Origin: Paramarasmius palmivorus
Taxonomy: Eukaryota; Basidiomycota; Agaricomycetes; Agaricales; Marasmiaceae
Length of the DNA stretch: 64,000 bases
Assembly: GCA_037176845.1 (NCBI GenBank)
Contig: JAYKXP010000195.1
Span: 1 to 64,000 of the forward strand
Reading direction: 5' to 3'
The notes under the pieces are model-generated. The model was given only the letters and a program-made list of their open reading frames with translations, had not been told where the DNA came from and made no database searches. Numbering within the stretch: position 1 is the first letter of the stretch; each line of letters begins with the position of its first letter. Position numbers and translations under genes: made by a program. Below are positions 12,687-23,496 of this stretch, piece after piece.

Positions 12687-14041
12687 GGTCGAAATGAAAT
12701 TCAAGGAACGCATGCAAGTAACGTTACTGACATCATGTCAGTGGCATGTACGTAACATGTGCGTAACTTGTCAGTAACGGGCGTTACGGACATTACAAAG
12801 TACTGAAAGGGAGTTACGGTGTAATAATTTGAAAATTGATTGGTGGATGTTCAGAGGAGCATACAAATTCTCTAGAACATCTATATAGCCCTCCAATGTA
12901 CCCTTACTCCCCGCTTGCGGTGAAGAGGCAAAGTGTCACTTACGTCAATTAAGCGCTGAACTGGCGCTGACTTCTCTCTCTGTGCGATGATGATTTTTAG
13001 GTCGCTTCCATAGATATAATGGTTTACCGCGGGATATATTTGGCCAAATAAGTCCCTTTTGCAATCATTGACGGCTGAAGTCACCAAATGACATAAAGCA
13101 TGTTCATTAAGGGCTGATATTATTCAGTATACTCCAAGTCCGCAGAATGGTCAAGTTCAGCTGTACAAACCTAATCTCCACCCAAGTGGACACTATATAG
13201 ATGAGGGGAGTACCGTGTAATTTGGATGGGTAATGCTATGTTGTCCATGAAAAACTTAGTAGTTTAGGCTAGCCGAGATACGTCGCAATGGCTAGTATGT
13301 AGTACATAAGATGTTAGATAGCACTCGTAGACTTAGTTTACACATGATTGAGAATGTAAGTAACATAACTTGATTCAAGGCAACTTGAAGGAACTGTAAG
13401 CAACTGTACGGTACATGTCGGTAACTGTAAGGAACGTGTCAGGGGATGCAAGTAACGTGTACGTAACTGAAAGGAAGTGTAAGTAACGTGCAAGTAACAC
13501 GTGTGTAATGGTGAGTAACATGCAAGGAATGGTGAGTAATATGTAAGTCACCGCTTAATGACATTCAAAGAGTTTTCAAGACCTCAAAATGCTCCGCTAA
13601 CACTGCAGGTCGCATACAGGTCGTCTAGGAGGCTTGAATTAAGCAAATAATTGCCTCTGGCAGAAAACTCGGCTCAAATTCTCTCAGTTATACTCAATGG
13701 ACAATGATAAATGCTCTATTTCACAACTAACAACTGTGCACTTAACCAAGTCGAAAATACGTTCCCTGGTAGTGGCTGATATGAATTTCCTCACCAGTGA
13801 TTGGCACTTACAGGCCGTGGGAAACATTGAATACGCACCTTCGGAGTGGGTGAAACGTAACTTGAACACGCTCGGAGCTTGACATTGGACAGGAAAGACT
13901 TTGAAGAGAGTCGATACATGATTTATGGTGAACTTTTATACAATGTAAGCGACATGTAAGTAGCATGTAAGTAACATGTCAGTAACAGTAAGTAATGTCA
14001 GTAACGTTACTTACATGCGTTACGTGAATTTTATAACGACC
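12687..14041. mobile_element. 1355-bp non-autonomous DNA transposon with 47-bp terminal inverted repeats
   Basis: The left end (12687-12733) and the reverse complement of the right end (13995-14041) agree at 41 of 47 positions, starting ggtcg and containing aagtaacgttactgacat in both. The element is flanked by the 9-bp duplication cttcgacag. Inside, near-terminal and central arrays of degenerate units such as aagtaacatgt and gtaacgtgtaagtaac occur at about 12709-12780, 13360-13550 and 13945-14010. No transposase-like frame is present. A 9-bp duplication is usual for Mutator-like elements; hAT (8 bp) is the alternative. The paralogous gene at 4930-5903 provides the empty site. Confidence 0.85.
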
Positions 14042-14050
14042 CTTCGACAG
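14042..14050. repeat. Right 9-bp target site duplication
   Basis: The sequence cttcgacag directly follows the element end ...aacgacc. Confidence 0.85.
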
Positions 14051-14507
14051 GAACCTCAGCACAACGTTGAGAAATCCCGTCCAGTAGGAACCACAGCATC
14101 ACACAATCCATTATTACCTCCCCCGATTTCGTTTTCCACCAAAACTGTAGTTAAACAACAGAGGCAGCGTGGCATTCGGAGACACCAAGATAGCGGGTGA
14201 AGACCCCCGATCGCGAGCTCGGGATTAAGCTCGCCACCATCAGAGTACGAGACTATGCTGTAGGAGCTTTGTTTGTAGGAGGAACGATGTTGAAGGTGAG
14301 GTATACATTACTCTGATTTGCAACGAATCATTAATCTTTTCAACCAAAGTTCTTAGTTCCATTGTTCTCGTATGCATAGACGCAGACTTCAAGTTTCTGT
14401 GATCAAGGCTAATTGAGTAGCACGTTCGAATAAAAATCCATTTCTCTACGGAAGAGGAGTCTAAGTCCCGACGTTCAATAGAATAGCTTCGATTAGCTCG
14501 ATCTTTA

Positions 14508-14985
14508 TCATGACAGAGTCCTCAGGTTATACAACTGCTCCAATTGCTGCATCACAGCGGGGCGGCAACTCAAGAACACTCGATTGTCCTGCATCCTCAA
14601 TAATCGAAGAAGATGACACGACGTGGCTGGTGGCGTCTGAATCCAGCAGTATGTGAGTTGCATCCGTTTCCTGATCGAGAAGTTGCCTCTTCTTCTCACC
14701 CGACACATTCAACGCTGATGTTGTATCCTGATAAGGCGAAACATCAGATAGTTCCATCATGAGACGAGCCCTCTTCGTTCTTCTACGTCGGGCAAGAATG
14801 ATGCCGATGACACCCATGACCATCAGCGCAACAATCCCTGCCACTGGATCAGCAATGCGACCGACATTCATATGAGACTGGTCACTAATGGTTGGGTCTG
14901 AAACGCTTGTAGGTTCATTTGGGATGCTGGAAGGGCTCTCAATGTCACCAGGAAATACAGAACTATGTGAAGGGTGAAAACAATC
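14508..14985 (-). pseudogene. PY-tail family fragment: stalk, membrane helix and shortened tail ending PPRC
   Basis: Minus strand. A short stalk exon reads V-F-P-G-D-I-E-S-P-S-S-I-P-N-E-P-T-S, then a membrane helix (G-I-V-A-L-M-V-M-G-V-I-G-I-I-L) with R-R-R-R, a D-V-S-P-Y-Q-D-T-T-S-A box, and a tail ending S-S-V-L-E-L-P-P-R-C-D-A-A-I plus four extra residues before the stop at 14527. The whole Y-H-D-D-S-G-W-R-P box is deleted and the Tyr of PPxY is Cys. Upstream, where an ectodomain should be, lies a GC-rich inverted-repeat sequence (14986-15360) and no family ectodomain. This is a relic with an open frame but without the conserved tail signals. Confidence 0.7.
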
Positions 14986-15360
14986 ACCTTGCTTGTCAAG
15001 TGGGCGGCGGGCGCATCAGCAAACGGACAAAATGTTGCCGCTTTTACAGCTTTTACGTCACTTCACAGAAAACTCTTCGAGCTCTGTATTTTACCACTCA
15101 GCGCAAAACCCGTATATAACTCATGCTTTGTACAGTACCTTGAATATATTTCTGGTTACCTTGAGCATAATCTTCCACGGGATGTGACAGATAAAAAACA
15201 TGGTTTCTCCTGAAAGGAACGTAGCCTGCCGCTTACGGCTTTCCCCCTTTTTTGGGCATATTTTCCCCCGAACAAGCAAAAAAAGCCACATCAAAGTGAC
15301 AAAAAAGTTTTTGCACAAATTCTGATGCCGCCGCCCGCCCGCCCCAGCCTCAATCAAGGT
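14986..15360. mobile_element. Candidate 375-bp element with imperfect GC-rich inverted termini
   Basis: The left end reads accttgcttgtcaagtgggc and continues with a cggcgggcgcatcag stretch. The reverse complement of the right end reads accttgattgaggctggggc and continues ggcgggcggcggcatcag. The match is imperfect, with a GC-rich indel, but is far from random and is followed by similar inner sequence (ggacaaaatg versus gtgcaaaaac). No target duplication is visible. It lies where the ectodomain of the neighbouring minus-strand relic would be expected. Confidence 0.5.
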
Positions 15361-16001
15361 CTTTTGCACACAAAGCCAAACAACGGACTCCGGCCCCATA
15401 CCGGCCCAAGATTCCGGGATTCACTTCACTTTCTTTTCAAACCACTCCAGCTGTCGCGTCGCACTCGCCGTCACGACAATGGTTGGAATCTGGCCAGCGC
15501 ATCTTAGACTGGAAAATTCCCCTCACCTTCGAAGGACAGGTCGAAGTTGTTTAGACATCGTTCCATGGTCACCACTGAGTATATATGGTGTTCTTCACTG
15601 AGATGTGAAATGCAGTCGAAAAACAGCTTGTAGACAACACACCAATGTCTTTTTGCCCTTCCGCAAAGCCTCAGTGCTACAGATCCCGCTTTTGAAATAG
15701 AATTCGACACCCATACATCCTTGCACTGATTGGGTGTTGAAATACCGAATGAATGTTGAAGAAAAAGCCGAAAGTGTTGTGATAAGATGATATGAGAGGT
15801 TTCGAGCGGGTTTTTGCGAACGGGTTATTGATGCCCAAAACCTTCGGCCGCAATCCAACACCTACCTGTGATCGCGGCTGGCAGCCACAAAATATTATAC
15901 TATCATGAAACAAGATCACATTTCAGAACAATGATGTACAATGCGCTAATATAAAGTCCGTGGTATGCTTGCGAATCGATAACGTCCATGTATAGCAACC
16001 A
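15361..16001. other. No recognisable gene
   Basis: Several minus-strand frames overlap here, but none shows the family ectodomain, stalk or a membrane helix in a splice-consistent arrangement. Confidence 0.35.
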
Positions 16002-17260
16002 TTAAACTGCAGTATCATATCGAGGTGGCATATCAATAATGTTCTGACCTTCAGCAACCTGTGGTCGCCAACCACTATCGTCATGGTATCTGAATTGAGG
16101 CTGCTGTGAAGCCCCTTCTGCCCCACGATGTGAAACGTCATGATGTTGACCCCCAACCTGCAACTCCTGCTTCTGATCCGTCGCCCCCTGATCAAATATT
16201 GATGTGAAAAATGGGTACGGAGAAACAAGCGTTGGTTCCGTCGACTCTGAGGAGATCAGCTTCTTTTTCCTTCTCCGTTGCAGGACGACAAAAATGATGC
16301 TGACAATAACCATGAGTCCAACCGCACCTACAACTAGACCAGCAATCATCCCAGGGCTTTGCGAAGAACCTGCCTGCGAAGTTGACACTGCCGTGTTCTC
16401 GGTGGTACTAGTCGATGGGCCAGACTGTGTCAATGTTTTCTGGATTATTGAAATTTGGCTTGGAGGCACTGCGAACGAAGAGGCAGTCGGTATGGAAGAA
16501 GTCGATGCTGACGACATTTCCGTTAGGCCAGTCTGTGCCGGAGAAGTCGGCGGTGGGTTTAATGTTTTGGTGCTTGAACTATCGCGAAGCGCAGACATAG
16601 TGTTTTCAGTCGTGCTCGGGCTTCTACTCGCTGTCGATACATGTGTTTCCGCTGAGCTTGTGCTGCCTTGGGTATGCAAGGTTGGTACGGACGCGATGGC
16701 ACTTCAGATATATGAGCAAGAAATATTACGCATGGAGGTGCCTCTTGCTTACGTTTGTGATGGATTGATCTCGCGTTTTGATTTTGTATTGGCACTTCTC
16801 AAATTCAACTAGCGACCTAAAGTCTTCTGATTCCGGGACACTCCGTTATGAGAGAAATATAATCGATACTCGTTAGGAGAGCACCATCTACCTATCCGAG
16901 ACACTTATGTTCTGTGACCAAACCATTAAGCCGGGCAGCGTGGGGAGATAATCGGTACTCACCCTGGAGACATGTCTGAGGAGGAAGAAATGTGCTTTAG
17001 AAGGAGAGGTGCGTCCCGGAGGAAAGTGATGCAACGGCTACTGGGGATGGCAGAGCTGTGGTTCTCGCGCGAAATGTCAGAGGGTGATGAATGACCACAA
17101 CCCCAAACTTGCACTCTGTCGCGGGTCTCAGATCTTTGGAGCCGATGTGCCAAAGAATTGCGGAGAGTAATGCCCCATTTATCACGGTACGGCTTGCTCA
17201 TAAACAGCCTCAACCGTGCTCCCGTACACACAGAAAACATGGTCAAGAAGGTGAACCTAT
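16002..17260 (-). CDS. PY-tail single-pass membrane protein (PPRY), ectodomain possibly damaged
   Basis: Minus strand. The last exon (about 16703 down to 16002) is fully open. It starts in phase 2 after an AG acceptor and encodes a long Ser/Thr/Pro stalk, a membrane helix (M-I-A-G-L-V-V-G-A-V-G-L-M-V-I-V-S-I-I-F), basic residues, a L-V-S-P-Y-P box, a K-Q-E-L-Q-V-G segment, and the boxes F-R-Y-H-D-D-S-G-W-R-P and I-I-D-M-P-P-R-Y-D-T-A-V. Upstream, an ectodomain can be read at 16997-17185 (V-I-N-G-A-L-L-S-A-I-L-W, then C-K-F-G-V-V-V-I). It appears to change frame before its S-P-S-K end and again near its start. Either the gene is recently damaged in the ectodomain or the splicing differs from my model. 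The tail is among the best preserved in the cluster. Confidence 0.65.
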
Positions 17261-18675
17261 CATTTAAAAATCAGACATGAAAGAGGAATCCTAATCCGCC
17301 AATACTTACAGTAAGAACGATAATTGAGCATCACGGAGAGATCAGTCTGACTGGGTACATCAGCTATGGGACAAGCTGTGGGTTCTTAACTTCCTTATTT
17401 GTGTGAGGACATTCAAATCAATCAGTCAAACGTTGTACAGGGAAGTAAAAATGATTTTCATGAATAGTTAGGCAATACCATCTAAGGGGCATTTGACATC
17501 GCGTTGATATATAAGATAGTTTCTTGGTTGTCACCGAGCTTCCCTCGACGAAAGGCATCAAAAGATGATCCAACGTTCAGTGCTAGTAAGTTATCCAATC
17601 CATCTCGATATCGGGCAAACGTGAACATGAGGCGTCAGTTCAGTACTCTCTTTGAGGCGTCCCCAATCTTTTCCTTCTTACATACTATTATTTATTTAAA
17701 CAACGTGTGATGAGTCTAGTTGGATGACAAAGCCCGCAACCGGTAAACACTACTACAGCGGTTAACAACGTTCGTGACCCAACCTCACTGAGATGTATTT
17801 ATTAGATTTGAGCTTGCAATATGCACCTGGATTTACTTCTCATCCACTCATCAGGTTACATTTTCCTAGAACCATAGCTGTCACTCAAAGTCCGATGGGA
17901 CCCATGGATTTACCGTTCGAGCCCGGTCAGTGGGGTAACAGAAGAACACGGAACGACCAACGGCATGATGGATGTTGATAGCAGATTCGTGAGTTTGAGA
18001 CCGAAGATCGACAACCACTCTTGACTATGGGCAATGTATGGAATAGATGCTGGCGTTGACTACGGTCCTGATTGGCTCCATCATCCTATTATCTGAGTCA
18101 GGAAGAGATTATTACTCTGCGAGAGAGCCAAGCATTCAGCCCGAGAACACATTTATAGTCGACCAAATGGCTATATCAAATCCAAAAAGACATCAATTTG
18201 CTCCTCACCTTATGTCCTAACTCATAAGTGACAAATGAGGAGTAAGAAAAATATCAGCGTTGTTGCTGTGATGAAATGTCGAGAAGCGGAATGTAACTCA
18301 CCCCCTCTGGCGGATTGATGGTTAGGGTTTTCGGCGGTAAAAAACCAGGCTCCGGATGTTCCGTGCCTGTTCAGTTGACGCCTTCTTTAGTTAAGTAGAA
18401 CCTTGCATCGTGGGCCTGTAGATGCTTCCTTATGTATGCAGTCTATTTGTACACATGCGTAAAGGCGCCTATAAAAGCCCTTAGTGAGATTCAGTAAACA
18501 TGAAGCACCGTCAGCCTCGGCCAGGCGGGTGGCTTGATTTGAACGCTAATTCACTTCTCATAGCGCGTTTATGTTCATTCGTATAGTTTTCGGTGGCATC
18601 TCCGATTCACGTCTGGTACCTCCCCGCACGGGATAAGAGGTTTACTAATGTCTCCGACCACTATCTCTATGGTAC
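17261..18675. other. No recognisable gene
   Basis: About 1.4 kb with short frames on both strands and no family landmark, membrane helix or known domain that I could read. Confidence 0.4.
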
Positions 18676-19920
18676 CTAATTGAGCTTGTGCGAATCCCTT
18701 CGACTCTTGCGGTGAAACATCATTGAGGATTCCCTTGATGGCCCAACTTGCAACTCCTGCTTCTCGGTTTTTGTTGAACTGTCGAAATCCATATCAGGAT
18801 TCTGAGGTATGTGGGAAAGAGATGGTAGTCGGACTTCATCGAATCTTCTTTTCTCCGTCTTCGAGAACAATGATGATGATAGTAAGCCAGGATGATGAAT
18901 GCAACTGCAACCCGCCACTGGTCCTGCAATACGGCCAACATTGACGTTTGTGGTAGATTGGGTCTGCGCTGTAGGGCATCGAAGTGCTTATCAAAGAGCA
19001 TTGCCCGTCGAATCTGCATAATCAGAGGAAGTTGTCGAAGTTGTCGGAATTGGAAATAGTCAGGGAGAAATGATGGTTGTAAGGAAGTGGAAGTTAGGAG
19101 TTAGTGTTGGTTGAGGCTGAAACAAGTGTCTGCGTCGGTGAAGTGATGGCAGTATCTGAAGGTTCACTTGACGAAGGGATACTACTAGTTTGGGTAGGTA
19201 TCACCCGTGTTGTCGGAGATGACGTTGTTGGAGATGGTGTTTGTGTTATTCGAGTTGAGCTTGTGCTCCTTTCTGTTTCTGGTGTAGACGACCGGGATGA
19301 AGATGAACTATGACATACATCAGTTGTGAATGTAAGTGATACTTTTGCATCTTACAATGAAGAGGGTAGGCTGGCCTGTTGTCGAACCTTGAACGTATCC
19401 CCCGAAGAGAATAACGAGCCTGCGTCCTCGGAATTTCTGACTGTGATGTCAGGAGAATGTCAACGGTTTTCAGCAGAGACATGCACTTACACATCACCAA
19501 TACAGTATATTCTGCAACGACAGCAGTTGAGATTTGTCTTTTCGAAGGCAAAGAGGAGACTCACCCTGGGGAAATTTTCGATGAAGAAAAAGTGACTGTG
19601 GTCGGGGAGACATCTATCGGGGAGATGAAGGTTGTATCTATTGGGTCTGGAAGGTATCGCCCAGTAATGTCGGATTCTAACCAGAGCCCAAGCCGTACAA
19701 CGTCGTTCTCCTCACTCCTGGATTCCGTATAACATTCAACGGTAAGCTCAATGATCCCGTCTACTAAGGATACAGGGCTATCGACGACGTAGATCCTAAA
19801 CGCCCGAACCGAATGCAAGCTAATCGCAACAAGCAAGGTGAATCTTTGTTTAAAGTAGCGTTAGTATTCAGATGACAATGTATCGACATGAACTCACCGC
19901 AAGGATCGAAAACAAAACAT
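18676..19920 (-). pseudogene. PY-tail family copy with good 5' half and broken membrane/tail half
   Basis: Minus strand. Exon 1 (19920-19898) and exon 2 (19843-19565) join in phase 2 to give the signal peptide M-F-C-F-R-S-L-R-F-T-L-L-V-A-I-S and an ectodomain with G-I-I-E-L-T-V-E-C-Y (Trp of the family replaced by Cys) ending T-V-T-F-S-S-S-K-I-S-P-G at a donor. A Ser/Thr-rich stalk exon follows (about 19310-19110) but runs into a stop. Further on, the sequence reads N-V-G-R-I-A-G-P-V-A-G, the start of a membrane segment, then changes frame to a hydrophobic stretch with R-R-R-R, and back to a T-K-T-E-K-Q-E-L-Q-V-G piece shared with the 16002 gene. No SGWRP or PPxY box remains. It is a pseudogene unless it makes a secreted ectodomain-stalk protein. 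Confidence 0.7.
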
Positions 19921-20460
19921 CTTGTGCAGAAACAAGGTGCTGAGCGTGAGTTACCAAGGATGTTAGAGGCTGTCGTCTTTAAACCCCGTGAACATTTGAT
20001 CCCACTGTTATAAGAAAGGAAGTGGAAACAGGGAAAGATTCCGAGCCGACTACGTAGACTCGTCTGAGATACTCAAGTACATGCGCAGCCGAGTTAAAAG
20101 AGGGACATCAGTTCGCATCTTGGGGGTTTCCTAAAGTAAACAGTGGCGGCACGTAACACTTACAGAGTCCATGATCCAGAGAAGCTTTCATAAATATCCA
20201 GGAAGATAAGGCACGTTCATGTTCCATATCATGAATAACATCAGATCTGTAACCTCGATGAAAGGGAGTAGTGGATCGAGATAGGGTGGCGCTACGCACC
20301 TGAGATCTATTCTCGTATAGTATTCTTCTTCTCGAGTATATTCAGGATGTACCGCGCAATGGAGGCCATGAAGAAAGCGTGGGCAGACTAACTGATTGAT
20401 GAAAGTCTTGCTCTAAGCATTTGCTATATCTATCATTCACTTTATAAGATGTTGCACAGT
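19921..20460. other. Intergenic, no gene seen
   Basis: 5' flank of the minus-strand copy and upstream region of the tRNA. No coding structure is recognised. Confidence 0.4.
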
Positions 20461-20543
20461 GGCCGCCTGGCGAAATGGCATCGCGTCTGACTACGATTAC
20501 CGTGGACATCAGGAGATTGCAGGTTCGACCCCTGCGGTGGTCA
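20461..20543 (+). tRNA. tRNA-Arg(ACG) with an 11-nt intron
   Basis: It folds as a complete cloverleaf. The acceptor stem is ggccgcc/ggtggtc with two G-U pairs, discriminator A. The D stem is gcg/cgc. The anticodon stem is tctga/tcagg with loop ct-ACG-a. The T arm is gcagg-ttcgacc-cctgc. The intron, ttaccgtggac (20497-20507), sits at the canonical position one base 3' of the anticodon. T-rich stretches near 20560-20575 can serve as Pol III terminator. ACG reads CGU and, as inosine, CGC/CGA. Confidence 0.95.
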
Positions 20544-21006
20544 TAAATAATGTGTATCTTTGTTTTATCTTTATCTCTCTACCCACGGGTGTCTTCAAAT
20601 GCCAGCGGATGCCGATCACCTGAAAGTTTATACGGAAATTGGGTCGAAAAGTAATGTGTAACAAGAACCGCAGCCCCATTCCGAAAGATGAAACTCCTTC
20701 CCTGCCTCTCCATCATCAACCCTTTCTATTATCTCGTTTCACTGGCAAAACTCCACCGGCATTCCGGCTGTAAGAACACTTATGCTTGGTGTTCGCTTGA
20801 GCGAGATGATGGTTCTGTAATGGGGTGCGTGACTGATTCGAAGTGAAGAGGATGATGAACGTTGGACATGCGAAAGGTGCATGGAGGAAGGTTGGAGGGT
20901 GTGCGTAACAACGTCGAGAGAACTGCACGTGGACCTTCATTGTCTAGAGGCGGAGCTTGGGCGTGGGGAGCGGTGACAATATCACTATCGGTAAGGCAAT
21001 AAGATT
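20544..21006. other. Intergenic, no gene seen
   Basis: Downstream of the tRNA; only short frames. Confidence 0.4.
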
Positions 21007-21525
21007 GTGGAGGACATGAATTTTGTTGAGAACGTACGTGGCTCCATCGATATCGATTTACACGCAGGTTACGGGTATACTCCAAAAACGAAAGGGATGG
21101 GACATTTAGTCCTCGACGATAGGGGAGCGGACAGAGAAGTCCATTATTTCACGGGCTTGCTGTTTGGATCGACGGCCGAAGAAAGGGAAGGCATGGAGAG
21201 GATGCTTCTCTCAATGCTTTTGCTGTGCCGTCGCGAGAGGCCTATGGCGTTGGATTTGATGAGGACAGATTGGGGACTGAGAAGGGTGACAAAGGGTGAG
21301 GAAGATATTATGGCAGGAGCACAAATAACGCACCAAGGACCCTTTGAGTTTAACGTTTTACATCCAATGAGTATCGTTCCAGCACTGGCGAACAGACTGA
21401 GTACATCTCGCTTCTTCGTTCTGGTGGAGCTCTACCTGGCAGGGAGGATCAGTCAAAACGTTGCCAAGACAGCTCTTGATCAAGATGGATGTTCCGGAAA
21501 AAGTGAAAAAATCATCGTGCTGTAG
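21007..21525 (+). CDS. Hypothetical protein, 172 aa, doubtful
   Basis: An uninterrupted 172-codon frame with no domain, signal peptide or membrane helix that I recognise. It is moderately charged (E-E-R-E-G-M-E-R-M segment). It lies between the tRNA and the convergent CC gene. No splice-linked neighbours or paralogue were found within the window, so it may be a chance frame. Confidence 0.25.
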   Translation: MEDMNFVENVRGSIDIDLHAGYGYTPKTKGMGHLVLDDRGADREVHYFTGLLFGSTAEEREGMERMLLSMLLLCRRERPMALDLMRTDWGLRRVTKGEEDIMAGAQITHQGPFEFNVLHPMSIVPALANRLSTSRFFVLVELYLAGRISQNVAKTALDQDGCSGKSEKIIVL

Positions 21526-21697
21526 AAACCCCAACTCCAGGGTTAGGGTTAACTTCAGACAACTTGATCACATGACTTCGCTGTGCTTTGAACCACCAGT
21601 TCAACCACGCTCAAATGTTCTCATAAATGTACGGGCGTGAGCATTTTAGAAGTCCATATATTGCAAAAGACACCAAGATCGTAACCCGCTATTCCGA

Positions 21698-23061
21698 TCA
21701 GAGCATCTCAAGCGGGCGCTCATCTGACAGCTCCTTCGCCCAATCTCCATTCTTTAATGCGTTCAACTTGTTCACCTTTTCCCTAATCTCCTTTATCCGT
21801 GCCTCGCCCTCCTCTGATGAGCTACCTTCCAGTTTTGACTGGTAATGTAGTGTAATCAGCTGCGCCTGCAACTCCTGCATGCGTTCCTCTATTTCCATCT
21901 GCCTATCCGTACGCGAGGTTTGAACAGCTTTCTCAGCATCGATTAAATCGTAGGGCTCCACAGCTGTGGTTTCGCTTTCCGTCACAGACGGAAGAGGACT
22001 TGATGAACACGATCTGTCGTCCTGTTGCGGTGTTAGGGTTGTATAGGAGAATTGTCGCGTTGGAATTTGGGCTCGACGGGAGACTCGCTGTTTAACCATT
22101 CTTTCCCTACAAAACTTCGCAATACTTATCCTCTTTGAACTCCGTCGACGAATACAGAGAAGAAGCGCGATCACGAGAAGAATGAGTGTGATACCTCCAA
22201 TGACACCTCCGACAATGGAACGCGTACGTCCGTTTCGCCCATTAGAACAATCTTCATCTTCTCCATCCATCGGCATTGCACTATCATCATTCATTAGCGT
22301 AAAAAGAGAATTAAAACGGTAGGTAATCGAATTACTCGTACCTCCAGGTATCAGTGGAGGAAGGTGTAGAGGTTGTATCCTCTGTCCGGCTAGGACTCAT
22401 GGTAACGGAGAATGCTTGTGATGCGGAGCCCGGGCCCAAGGTCTGTTGGGTGTCCCCACTACGACCATCAGCTTGGATGAGTGATCTCGTGCTGGTCGAA
22501 CACACCTGGTTACAGAGCTCAATATCGAATTATTGGGATTCTTTGCTTCGATAGGAGCGCTGAATCTACCGAGATCTACACCATTATTTGAGCTGGCCAA
22601 GAGATATAGTACATGTTTAATAAGATTCAGTAATAGTAAACGCCCAAAGGACTTACCCGTCGTCATTCCAAGCCACCAAAGAGTAGTTCCTAAACAAGTA
22701 TTTGAGCAATGAATCAATTTTTATATATGTTAAAGAATCACCCTGGAGATACAGATTCGAATTTGAAGTCGAACGCAGTACTTTTGGCATCAATCTGATC
22801 GCTTGTGGACGCGCTTGGGAAATCATCAACACCAGGTTTCTTCAATGCAAACTTAAAAAAGCCATCTCCGTCTGCGCGCCATGTTATATGGAGCCGAATT
22901 GCACCATTCTCCAGCTCAGCCGAAGTAGGATCGACATTATCGATAGTGACGTTCAGGCCCCACGAGGATACTGCAACTATACTAAAAAAACCTTTGAGCG
23001 CCAACATCTCAACGCATATGCGAGACACGAACACGCACCATAATAAAGCCAACCATTTCAT
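21698..23061 (-). CDS. CC-tail single-pass membrane protein
   Basis: Minus strand. Exon 1 (23061-23039) ends in phase 2. Joining it to an acceptor in gtttttttag|t gives the signal peptide M-K-W-L-A-L-L-C-I-V-A-V-S-S and an ectodomain reading N-V-T-I-D-N-V-D-P-T-S-A, I-R-L-H-I-T-W and F-E-S-V-S-P-G at the donor. A Ser/Thr stalk exon (about 22490-22345) follows. The last exon (about 22294-21698) has a membrane helix (G-G-V-I-G-G-I-T-L-I-L-L-V-I-A-L-L-L), basic residues, then S-R-T-D-R-Q-M-E-I-E-E-R-M, a heptad-patterned L-Q-A-Q-L-I-T-L-H / I-R-E-K-V-N-K-L-N segment and the end D-E-R-P-L-E-M-L. No SGWRP or PPxY box. The coiled coil predicts homo- or hetero-oligomerisation of tails (inference). 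It appears intact. Confidence 0.75.
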
Positions 23062-23496
23062 TCTTTCGGCTGACTAGGGTCGTAATGGGGGAAGGGACTA
23101 AATAGTACCGAAGCACATTTCTTTTTGACTCTGTTCCGCTGACAATATATCAAGGTACACCGTCTAACCATCACCTGGCAACCGAGGTAGCTTGCTGCCA
23201 GTCGCAGTTCATTCGAGATGATCACGCTTGATGATGTTCAAGTTGGACCCTGATATGTTTTAGTAAGCTTTCATCTAATACACTCGCAAATCCGTTGGTA
23301 ATATAGAAGCAATCGGTAGGACAGGTATCTACACTTTTGCGTAAACGAGATAGACCAATACAGTACCCCATTATGGCACAGTCCGAGCAATTTTCAGCGT
23401 CAACAGAACATCATCGGTTCCGCACCCGTATATAGCAACCGTCACTTTCCAAACATCAGCCGTGTAGCTTGGATGATAACTTGCGAATACAAATTC
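23062..23496. other. Intergenic, no gene seen
   Basis: 5' flank of the CC gene. No coding structure is recognised. Confidence 0.4.

Larger units (their letters stand above)
12190..14300 (+). pseudogene. Broken duplicate of the 4930-5903 PY gene, split by a transposon
   Basis: The left part (12208-12686) matches 4562-5000 (ccatgatatcaacaacgttt..., then gtttcagata/gatttcagat, acaacagttcaggcaagta). The right part (14042-14300) matches the tail of that gene, including cgttgagaaatccc, cagaggcagcgtggcattcg and caccaagatagcgg. Between them sits the inverted-repeat element 12687-14041. Removing the element and one target copy restores a contiguous alignment with about 5610-5680 of the intact gene. 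The tail is also broken by substitution: the Trp of D-S-G-W-R-P is a TGA stop, and the PPEY region is shortened. The Pro-rich exon and membrane exon are missing or unrecognisable. Confidence 0.8.

Noticed and set aside
13340..13560. Array of gtaac/aagtaac units that could look like a CRISPR or minisatellite
   Set aside because: Units are short, degenerate and without spacers, lie inside the inverted-repeat transposon and resemble its ends; the genome is eukaryotic.
16204..16812. 202-codon plus-strand open frame
   Set aside because: It lies antisense to the stalk, membrane helix and tail of the minus-strand PY gene, whose motifs are conserved; it is a shadow frame.
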